A stretch of DNA of 15,496 nucleotides from Pseudomonadota bacterium (GTDB lineage Bacteria > Pseudomonadota > Alphaproteobacteria > Rhizobiales > Hyphomicrobiaceae): assembly GCA_003242645.1 (NCBI GenBank), contig QGVC01000044.1:1-15496 (forward strand), given 5' to 3'. The translations under genes were made by a program, and so were the position numbers. The notes under the pieces are model-generated. The model searched no databases, was not told the DNA's origin, and saw nothing but the letters and a program-made list of their open reading frames with translations. Of the stretch, positions 8,165 to 14,741 are shown one piece after another (position 1 is the stretch's first letter; each line of letters starts with the position of its first letter).

Positions 8165-9025
8165 ATGAGGACACCACTCGCCCGGCGCTTGCTCCGGGTG
8201 AGCCCGATCAGCAGCGCTGTCTTCGGGCTGGTGATGCTACTGCTATGCGCGCCGGCGGCTGTGGCCGATCCGAGCACGCCCAGCAAGGTTTCGGCACGCT
8301 ACAAGATTTACTTTAACGGCATCGAGATCGGCAGCTTCCAGTTCGAGTCCAACTCCGACTCGGCGAAGTATTCGTTGGCCGGGCGTGCCAAGCTTTCCGC
8401 TCTCCTCGGCATCCTCAAATGGTCCGGCGCCCTGCGAAGCGAAGGTACCCTGGCACGAGGGGAGCCCCTGCCGTCTGATTACTTCTTCCGGTACAAGAGC
8501 AGCTCAGATTCCGGCTCCGTCACTATGAGCTTCGATAAGAGACGTGTCGCCGAGACGAAGCTCGAGCCGCCCCCATCGCCTTCCAAGAGCAGGGTGCCTT
8601 TGACCGAGGAGCATCTGAAGGACGTGTTCGACCCGATGAGCGCTGTCCTGGCGATGACCACGGGAGGCCTTGATAACCCGTGCGAGCGCAAGGTGGCTGT
8701 TTTCGACGGCAAGCAACGCTTTGATATTGTGCTGACATTCCGTCGCAAGGAGAGCATCAAAGAGGCGCAGCCCAGCGGCGAGCCGGCGGTCGCATTTGTT
8801 TGCGGCGTCCGCTATATTCCCATTGCTGGACACAAGAAGAACAATAGGATGGTCCGGAGCTTGGCTGCTTCGGAAGATATAGAAGTCGCCTTGCGTCCGG
8901 TACCGAGCGCAAATATTCTGGTTCCGTATGAAATTTCGATACCAACAATTGCTGGACCGGCCGTGCTTAAATCACAACGGGTCGAGATTTTGACCGGAAT
9001 GAAGCAGATCGCCCTAGTCCATTGA
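8165..9025 (+). CDS. Exported DUF3108 domain protein
   Basis: A 286-residue protein of the DUF3108 family, for which I know no established biochemical function. Residues 1-34 look like a signal peptide (Arg-rich start, hydrophobic VFGLVMLLLCAPAAVA), so the mature protein should be periplasmic or envelope-associated. The rest is a beta-rich domain: YKIYFNGIEIGSFQF (47-60), DPMSAVLAM (156-164), CERKVAVFDGKQRFDIVL (173-190) and CGVRYIPIAGH (213-223). C173 and C213 are the only mature-region cysteines and might form a disulfide bond. ATG 8165 is preceded by GGAGG at good spacing. The 247-bp gap upstream is shared with the divergent rpmB; a TACAAT at 8105-8110 could be a -10 for this gene, but its -35 is poor. 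The helicase gene follows after 194 bp. Confidence 0.88.
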   Translation: MRTPLARRLLRVSPISSAVFGLVMLLLCAPAAVADPSTPSKVSARYKIYFNGIEIGSFQFESNSDSAKYSLAGRAKLSALLGILKWSGALRSEGTLARGEPLPSDYFFRYKSSSDSGSVTMSFDKRRVAETKLEPPPSPSKSRVPLTEEHLKDVFDPMSAVLAMTTGGLDNPCERKVAVFDGKQRFDIVLTFRRKESIKEAQPSGEPAVAFVCGVRYIPIAGHKKNNRMVRSLAASEDIEVALRPVPSANILVPYEISIPTIAGPAVLKSQRVEILTGMKQIALVH

Positions 9026-9037
9026 TCGGACGGCGAC

Positions 9038-9146
9038 CGGTGACACGAAACGCCACCTCAAGGATTGAAATGAGCATACCCAGGTCTGGCCGAACCCCCT
9101 TTTGGGCAGAGTGGCATTGAGACCGTTTTTCGGGCGGTGACACGAA
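9038..9146. repeat. Pair of exact 12-bp direct repeats before the helicase gene
   Basis: CGGTGACACGAA occurs at 9038-9049 and again at 9135-9146, starts 97 bp apart, both in the 194-bp gap between the DUF3108 gene and the helicase gene. A regulator-binding pair or remnant duplication is possible; chance is not excluded. Confidence 0.45.
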
Positions 9147-9183
9147 CTTGCACGACACATTAGCTTGCGTCCGGGGCGCCTGC

Positions 9184-9197
9184 GTCTCTTACGAGAC
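9184..9197 (+). other. Small perfect stem-loop just before the helicase ribosome site
   Basis: GTCTC (9184-9188), loop TTAC, GAGAC (9193-9197). It ends 7 bases before the GGAGG (9205-9209) that serves the ATG at 9220. It would sit in the mRNA leader and could tune initiation. Confidence 0.4.
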
Positions 9198-9219
9198 CAA
9201 GGCTGGAGGCTAACGTCAC

Positions 9220-12200
9220 ATGGGCATCGACTATCAAACGCGGATCCGGAACGTCACCGCCGTTCTAGGGCCGACCAACACCGGTAAGACTCATCTGGCG
9301 ATCGAGCGCATGCTCGGCCATGACACGGGCATGATCGGGTTGCCGCTGCGTCTGCTCGCGCGTGAGGTCTATGACAAGATCGCGGCACGCGTAGGGCCGG
9401 ATAAGGTCGCGCTCATCACCGGCGAGGAGAAGATCAAGCCGGAGAACCCGCGATACTGGGTTTCGACCGTCGAGGCGATGCCTCGTGAGATCGACGTCGA
9501 TTTCCTGGCCATTGACGAGATCCAGCTTGCTGCCGACCCCGAGCGCGGGCACGTCTTCACTGATCGGCTATTGCACGCGCGCGGCAAACTCGAAACGCTG
9601 CTGCTTGGCGCCGGCACGATGCGCGAGGCCATCAGCGACCTGATCCCTGGCGCCAATTTCATCTCCCGGCCGCGCCTTTCGAAGCTCACCTACGCGGGCC
9701 AGAAGAAGATCACACGTCTCCCGGCGCGCACTGCTGTCGTCGCGTTCTCGGCGAATGACGTCTATGCCATTGCCGAGCTGATCCGCCGACAGCGCGGCGG
9801 CGCGGCGGTAGTGCTCGGTGCACTCTCGCCGCGGACGCGGAACGCGCAGGTGGCGATGTACCAGTCGGGGGATGTCGATTTCCTCGTGGCGACGGACGCC
9901 ATCGGCATGGGGCTCAACCTGACGGTGGATCATGTCGCGTTCGCCTCGGTGCGCAAGTTCGACGGACAGAACCATCGCGACCTTACACCAGCCGAGTTGG
10001 CACAGATCGCCGGCCGCGCTGGCCGGCATATGAATGATGGCACGTTCGGTGTCACAGGCGACGTGGAGCCGTTCGACAATGATCTCGTCGAGCGGCTTGA
10101 AACGCACACCTTCGACACGGTGAAGGTCCTGCAGTGGCGTAACAGCGATCTCGATTTTTCATCCGTCGACGCATTGCGGGACAGCCTACGCGCGTACCCG
10201 ACGGAGGGTCGCCTGACCCGTGCGCGAATGGCTGAGGATGTCATCGCTTTGGAAACAGTGAGTCAGGACCGCGAAGTGCTCGATATGGTCCGCGGGCCTG
10301 CGGCAGTTGCGAGATTGTGGGACGTCTGCCAAGTCCCCGATTACCGGAAGATATCGCCCCAGAGTCACGCCGAGCTCATCGCGACGCTCTTCAAGTTCCT
10401 GATGACGGGTGAGGAGCGCATCCCCGAGGACTGGTTCGCGCGCCAGGTTGCGCTCGCCAATCGCACGGACGGCGACATCGATACGCTTGCGAACCGCATT
10501 GCGCACATTCGGACGTGGACCTTCGTATCCAACCGTTCCGACTGGCTGCGTGATCCGGAGCACTGGCAGGGGCGCACGCGAGAAATCGAAGATGCCTTGT
10601 CCGACGCGCTCCATGAACGTTTGACCCAACGGTTCGTAGATCGACGCACAAGCGCACTCATGCGGGGCATGCGTGACAAGGAAGCGCTGACTGCCGACAT
10701 CGGCGAGGACGGCGCGATTCACGTCGAAAACCATTATGTTGGCAGACTGAAGGGACTGATCTTTTCTCCCGACGCGCAGGCCGAAGGCATCCATGGCAAG
10801 GCGGCCCGCAATGCGGCTGCGCAGGTACTCGCCAAGGAGCTGTCGATGCGCGCCCGGCGCATTTCGGCGGCCAAGAACGACGCGTTCAAGCTCGCTCGCA
10901 ATGGGCGGATTCTGTGGCGCGACGAGGAAATCGCGAAGCTCGAGCCCGGCGAGCACCCGCTTAAGCCTCAGCTCGTTCTCCTGGCTGACGAATACCTGCA
11001 GGCGCCGGATAAGGAGAAAATCCAGGAGCGTCTGACGACATGGCTCAACGACACAATTCGCGAGCGGCTCAAGCCGCTGGTGGAGCTCAGCGAAACTCAA
11101 GACCTTACCGGTCTGGCGCGCGGCATTGCCTTCCGCCTCACCGAGAACTACGGCGTCTTGAAGCGGGAGACCATCGCCGAGGAACTAAAGTCTCTTGATC
11201 AGTCGGGTCGCGCACAGCTGCGCCGCTTCGGCGTGCGCTTCGGGGCCTTCAATGTTTATTTTCCGCTGCTGCTGAAGCCCGCACCCGCGGAGCTAACGCT
11301 GATCCTCTGGGCACTGAAGCATGCGGGGGAGCACGGATTATCGATCGACAATCTGCCTGCTCCGCCACGGGCGGGGCTGACGTCCGCACCGGCCGAGCAG
11401 GGTGTTCCCGAAGCCTTCTACCGCGCTTGCGGTTATCACATCTGCGGCCCGCGGGCCGTCAGGATCGACATTCTGGAGCGCCTCGCGGACTTGATCAGAC
11501 CGCTGTTGGCTTGGCGTCCGAATCCAGAGGACCCAACTGCCACACCGCCCAAGGGATCGACCGGAGATGGTGGGTTCGTGGTCATCCCCGAAATGATGTC
11601 GATCCTCGGGTGCTCGCCTGACGAGCTCGCTCCAGTTCTGGTGAGCCTCGGCTTCCGGCCCGAACGGCGGCCGGTCAAGAAAGTTCAGCCTGCCGCTGCA
11701 CCACCTGCCGAGCCAGCCACCGAGCAACGGGTCGATACGCCTACGGAGCAAGAGAGCAGCGCGAGCTCCGAATCGGCTCTCGAGGTTGAAGAGCAGATTC
11801 CGCTGCCGCTCGAAGAATTCGTGGACGCCGCACCTCAGCCCATTGAGGCCGGTTCGGAAGATGCGCCTGCCGAGGCAGTGCCTGCTCCGACTTCGCCAGC
11901 CTCGGTGGATAGCGGTGCCGTCGAGGGTTCAGCCATTGCCTCCGCGGACACTGCGGCAGAGACAGCTGAAACAGCAACCGCCGCAGAGGACACGGCCGCT
12001 CAGGCCCGAGAGTCCGCAGAAGTCGTGGTCTTCGAAGAAGTTTGGCGCCCACGGCGGCGACACGAAGGCGCGCGCCAGGATCGCCGTCGGCATCGCCACC
12101 ACCAGCATGGCCATCGCCGCGGGGCCCACCAAGCGCGTCCGCAAGGGACGCAGGGAGAATCGAAGCAGCCAGTCACAGCTGCGGCGTCATCTTCCGGTGA

Positions 12201-12423
12201 GGCGACCAATCGACCAGCTCAGCCGGGCAACCAGAAGCATCGTGATCGCAAGGACGGCCGCCGTGATGGGCGTCGTCGGCAGGATCGCTCGACGTTCCCG
12301 GTGCAAATGCGCTCGGCTCCGCCGCCGAAACGGGGAGAAGTTGATCCCGATTCACCCTTCGCGGCCTTGTTGGCGCTCAAAGAAAGGCTCGAGAAGCAAG
12401 CTCAGGAGTCCAGCTCCTCATGA
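9220..12423 (+). CDS. Suv3-like superfamily 2 RNA helicase with charged C-terminal tail
   Basis: A 1067-residue helicase resembling the mitochondrial RNA helicase Suv3, which unwinds RNA for degradation in the mitochondrial degradosome. Motifs: Walker A GPTNTGKTH (17-25), motif II DEIQ (99-102), GAGTM (130-134, the motif III position), and the second RecA domain with ATDAIGMGLNL (224-234) and motif VI QIAGRAGRH (262-270). Residues to about 815 continue as a helical region with Suv3-like character. From about 820 to 935 the chain is low-complexity, rich in Ala, Glu, Pro and Ser; about 943-1022 is Arg/His-rich and probably binds RNA; the last 25 residues hold a short hydrophobic helix-like motif (SPFAALLALKERLEKQ). 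The substrate RNA and any nuclease partner are unknown. ATG 9220 has GGAGG ten bases upstream. The stop overlaps the next start (ATGA). Confidence 0.93.
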   Translation: MGIDYQTRIRNVTAVLGPTNTGKTHLAIERMLGHDTGMIGLPLRLLAREVYDKIAARVGPDKVALITGEEKIKPENPRYWVSTVEAMPREIDVDFLAIDEIQLAADPERGHVFTDRLLHARGKLETLLLGAGTMREAISDLIPGANFISRPRLSKLTYAGQKKITRLPARTAVVAFSANDVYAIAELIRRQRGGAAVVLGALSPRTRNAQVAMYQSGDVDFLVATDAIGMGLNLTVDHVAFASVRKFDGQNHRDLTPAELAQIAGRAGRHMNDGTFGVTGDVEPFDNDLVERLETHTFDTVKVLQWRNSDLDFSSVDALRDSLRAYPTEGRLTRARMAEDVIALETVSQDREVLDMVRGPAAVARLWDVCQVPDYRKISPQSHAELIATLFKFLMTGEERIPEDWFARQVALANRTDGDIDTLANRIAHIRTWTFVSNRSDWLRDPEHWQGRTREIEDALSDALHERLTQRFVDRRTSALMRGMRDKEALTADIGEDGAIHVENHYVGRLKGLIFSPDAQAEGIHGKAARNAAAQVLAKELSMRARRISAAKNDAFKLARNGRILWRDEEIAKLEPGEHPLKPQLVLLADEYLQAPDKEKIQERLTTWLNDTIRERLKPLVELSETQDLTGLARGIAFRLTENYGVLKRETIAEELKSLDQSGRAQLRRFGVRFGAFNVYFPLLLKPAPAELTLILWALKHAGEHGLSIDNLPAPPRAGLTSAPAEQGVPEAFYRACGYHICGPRAVRIDILERLADLIRPLLAWRPNPEDPTATPPKGSTGDGGFVVIPEMMSILGCSPDELAPVLVSLGFRPERRPVKKVQPAAAPPAEPATEQRVDTPTEQESSASSESALEVEEQIPLPLEEFVDAAPQPIEAGSEDAPAEAVPAPTSPASVDSGAVEGSAIASADTAAETAETATAAEDTAAQARESAEVVVFEEVWRPRRRHEGARQDRRRHRHHQHGHRRGAHQARPQGTQGESKQPVTAAASSSGEATNRPAQPGNQKHRDRKDGRRDGRRRQDRSTFPVQMRSAPPPKRGEVDPDSPFAALLALKERLEKQAQESSSS

Positions 12424-12755
12424 ACCGCGTCCCTGGGATCCATCCGAATAGCGGAGGGACACAGCGGCTCGACAAGTGGCTCTGGTTTGCACGTGTCGTG
12501 AAAACCCGGTCGCTCGCGGCTTCACTCGTGCTTGACGGTAAAGTGCGGGTCAACCGGGTGCGTATCCAGAAGCCGAGCCAGACGGTGCGTCCGGGTGACG
12601 TAATCACTGTAACCGCTCATTCCCGTGTGCGAGTCCTAAAGGTCTTGGCTACGGGCGAACGGCGCGGGCCAGCGGTCGTCGCACAGACGTTGTATGAGGA
12701 TCTGACTCCGGAATTCTCCAATGGGGGAGGCGAATCGGAGCTCACCGCATCCTAA
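12420..12755 (+). CDS. S4-domain RNA-binding protein, Hsp15-like
   Basis: A 111-residue protein whose S4 domain (about 15-62) is clear: [30 protein letters not shown], and [14 protein letters not shown]. This pattern matches Hsp15 (HslR), which in E. coli binds free 50S subunits that still carry a nascent chain. Beyond the S4 domain the C-terminal part is short and ends in polar residues, so any extra function is unclear. ATG 12420 overlaps the helicase stop by four bases, which implies coupled translation; an AGGAG lies inside the helicase end but about 14 bases upstream. A role with the helicase on ribosomal or other structured RNA is inference from this coupling. Confidence 0.93.
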   Translation: MNRVPGIHPNSGGTQRLDKWLWFARVVKTRSLAASLVLDGKVRVNRVRIQKPSQTVRPGDVITVTAHSRVRVLKVLATGERRGPAVVAQTLYEDLTPEFSNGGGESELTAS

Positions 12756-12756
12756 C

Positions 12757-12774
12757 CGGGAGCCAGGCTCTCCG
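12757..12774 (+). terminator. Possible hairpin after the S4 gene
   Basis: Directly after the TAA of the S4 gene, GGGAGC and GCTCTCC-like bases pair around a CAG loop, with a further G-C pair or two past a bulge. No T run follows, so it would be at best a partial or Rho-assisted stop. Stem limits are approximate. Confidence 0.3.
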
Positions 12775-12940
12775 GCTGGCTGCCCTGGCGAAATCACCGC
12801 GCCACAGAGCCATTCACAAAACGCGGCTGCTAACTGAGGTTCTTTGCCCTGGGACAAAAGCGGGCCTTGCGACAACCTGCCAATATGCGGGAAGCTGCCG
12901 CGAGTCATATGTCAAACCCGACAACCGGGGTGCCGAGCAC

Positions 12941-13279
12941 ATGACATTTGTAGTCACCGACAAATGCATCAAATGCAAGTACACCGATTGTGTGGAAGTA
13001 TGTCCCGTCGACTGCTTCTACGAGGGTGAGAATATGCTCGTGATTCACCCCGACGAGTGTATCGATTGCGGGGTATGCGAGCCGGAGTGTCCCGTCGAGG
13101 CGATCAAGCCCGATACGGAGCCGGGTCTGGAGAAGTGGCTCGAGCTCAATCGCGAGTACGCAGACAAGTGGCCGAACATCACGTCCAAGAAGCCACCGCC
13201 TCCAGACGCGGACGAGTACCGGGACATGGAAGGCAAATTCGAGCTCTACTTCTCGCCCAAGCCCGGGTCGGGCGATTGA
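12941..13279 (+). CDS. fdxA: Seven-iron ferredoxin FdxA ([3Fe-4S][4Fe-4S])
   Basis: A 112-residue low-potential electron carrier closely like ferredoxin I of Azotobacter vinelandii. By alignment to that protein, C9, C17 and C50 should hold the [3Fe-4S] cluster and C21, C40, C43 and C46 the [4Fe-4S] cluster; C12 and C25 are the two extra cysteines also found in that protein. Signatures: [18 protein letters not shown] (9-26) and [12 protein letters not shown] (40-51), followed by the usual WPNITSKK segment and a C-terminal extension. ATG 12941 lacks a strong Shine-Dalgarno site. The 185-bp gap before it suggests its own promoter; I see no clean one. The redox partner is not shown. It converges on the acyl-CoA dehydrogenase gene. 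Confidence 0.97.
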   Translation: MTFVVTDKCIKCKYTDCVEVCPVDCFYEGENMLVIHPDECIDCGVCEPECPVEAIKPDTEPGLEKWLELNREYADKWPNITSKKPPPPDADEYRDMEGKFELYFSPKPGSGD

Positions 13280-13358
13280 GAGCAGCGGCTGTCAGGCTGC
13301 GCGGCCTCTTATCGAAGAAGTGGGTTCAGCCGCCTCTGCGGGTGAATGCCGACCAGAA

Positions 13359-13377
13359 GGGGCCCTTGTGGGGCCCT
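13359..13377. terminator. GGGCCC hairpin between convergent genes
   Basis: GGGCCC (13360-13365), loop TTGTG, GGGCCC (13371-13376), extended by one G-U pair. It is in the 199-bp gap between fdxA and the acyl-CoA dehydrogenase, where a two-way terminator would be expected. There is no T tract on either strand. A second, looser inverted repeat GCGGCTG/CAGCCGC spans 13285-13333. Confidence 0.4.
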
Positions 13378-13478
13378 CTCCACTTGCGGATCCTGTCCCC
13401 CGGCCATGCGCTCCTCGCCGGAAGGCAATTCGGACCGAGCCGAGTGCAGTTCTCTCTAGCTCGATCTTGCTCGACGCG

Positions 13479-14639
13479 TCAGCGTCTCTGGTCGAAACGG
13501 CGACCGATGAGAGCTGACGCGATATTGATCTTCTGAATATCGATCGTTCCGCCGGCGATGCCCCAGCCCCAGGCGTCCCGAAATCGCTGCTCGGCCGGGA
13601 ACTGTTTCGAATAGCCGTAGCCGCCCATGAGTTGCAGCGCCGCGCCCGTGACCTCGCGCACCATCTCGTTGGCAAAACACTTGGCGATCGACGAATCCGC
13701 GATCGACGGGAAGCCTTCTGAGGCTCTGGTTACCGCACGATAGATCAGCAGCCGCGCGGCCTCGACCTTCATGGCCATCTCGGCGAGCTTCAGCTGTACG
13801 GCTTGGAACTCCACGATCGGCTTGCCGAACTGGCGGCGCTCCTGGACGTAGGCGAGGGTATCCTCCAGCGCGCCTGCAGCAATGCCGAGGCACATGGTAG
13901 CGTTGCCGCAGCGCTCGAGGTCGAAGGCCTCCATCAGCTTCGAGAAGCCGCCCGCGGGCACGATTAGATGGTCTTCCGGAACCTCGACGTTGTCGAAGAA
14001 GATGTCTGCGGTGGTCGTGCCGCGGAATCCCATCAACTCCTCGCGCGCCCCGAATGACAACCCGGGAGCGCCGTTCGGCACGTATACGGCGCCGATGCCT
14101 TTGGCGCCGGGGGCGTCGGACATGCGGCAGTAGACAACATATCCATCAGCAGAGCCGCCGCCGGTGCACCAGCGCTTGGTGCCGTTGATCACAATCCGGC
14201 CATTTCGAAGCTCGGCTCGGGTCGTGAGGTCGGTCAGCGCGGAGCCCGCGCTGGGCTCTGACATGGCGACAGCGACAACGGCCTCGCCACTCGTCACCTT
14301 GGGCAGCAGCTGCCGCTTCAGGGACTCCGTACCGAATTTCTCGACAGCTTTGATGGGACCCACAGCGCTTTCGAAGATCGGAAAGGCCACGCCGGGATGA
14401 ACCTTTGCGAACTCCTCCAGCACGATGATGGCTTCGAGGTTGCCGAGACCAAGCCCACCATACTCCGGAGAGATGTTGATCCCGAGAAAGCCCATCTCGG
14501 CGTACCGCCGCTTCCATTCCTTCGAAAGCGGCTCGCTCGTCCGTTCCATCTCGCGGGCAACCGGCGTCATTTGCTCGCGAGCAAAGGCTCTGGCTGTGTC
14601 GCGCAGCTCGCGTTGTTCGGGAGTGAGCTCGAAGTTCAA
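13479..14639 (-). CDS. Acyl-CoA dehydrogenase with IVD/LCAD-type catalytic Glu position
   Basis: A 386-residue FAD flavoprotein that makes the alpha-beta double bond in an acyl-CoA and passes electrons to ETF. The start is TTG (complement of 14637-14639), chosen because GAGGA lies five bases upstream and the protein then begins right at the conserved N-terminus (NFELTPEQRELRDTARAFA); a TTG at 14708 would add 23 unlike residues. Features: FAD/substrate motif VAVAMSEPSAGSALTD (122-137), TKRWCTG (154-160), RRQFGKPIVEFQAVQLKLAEM (268-288), GGYGYSKQFPAEQRFRDA (339-356). At the usual MCAD base position (IYEGT) this protein has IAGGT (G363), while E242 in DLER sits where isovaleryl- and long-chain enzymes place their base. 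It should therefore be active. The substrate is not identifiable; a branched or unusual acyl-CoA is possible. It follows a TRAP permease gene by 102 bp. Confidence 0.93.
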   Translation of the reverse strand: MNFELTPEQRELRDTARAFAREQMTPVAREMERTSEPLSKEWKRRYAEMGFLGINISPEYGGLGLGNLEAIIVLEEFAKVHPGVAFPIFESAVGPIKAVEKFGTESLKRQLLPKVTSGEAVVAVAMSEPSAGSALTDLTTRAELRNGRIVINGTKRWCTGGGSADGYVVYCRMSDAPGAKGIGAVYVPNGAPGLSFGAREELMGFRGTTTADIFFDNVEVPEDHLIVPAGGFSKLMEAFDLERCGNATMCLGIAAGALEDTLAYVQERRQFGKPIVEFQAVQLKLAEMAMKVEAARLLIYRAVTRASEGFPSIADSSIAKCFANEMVREVTGAALQLMGGYGYSKQFPAEQRFRDAWGWGIAGGTIDIQKINIASALIGRRFDQRR

Positions 14640-14644
14640 GGCGT

Positions 14645-14649
14645 TCCTC
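14645..14649 (-). promoter_or_regulatory. Shine-Dalgarno site deciding a TTG start
   Basis: GAGGA on the minus strand, five bases before the TTG at 14639. It favours this start over the TTG at 14708. Confidence 0.6.
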
Positions 14650-14741
14650 GCAAGTAGCTTATTCACGGTCTTGCAGATGCTCCTACCCTGCCGACCGTTG
14701 ACCAGCAAGCCTGCTCGACGAGGAGATGCGCTGCTCTCAGC

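Noticed and set aside
10186..11100. A 304-codon open frame on the minus strand opposite the helicase gene
   Set aside because: It is fully antisense to a clear helicase, has no recognisable motif, and such frames are common opposite GC-rich genes.
11786..12451. A 221-codon plus-strand frame overlapping the helicase tail in another frame
   Set aside because: Its Arg/Pro/Ser-rich translation is what a frame shift of an Ala/Glu-rich coding stretch gives; the helicase frame runs uninterrupted to the ATGA overlap.
13320..13517. Small 65-codon plus-strand frame after fdxA as a carD remnant
   Set aside because: Its translation does not resemble CarD and it runs into the convergent acyl-CoA dehydrogenase gene.
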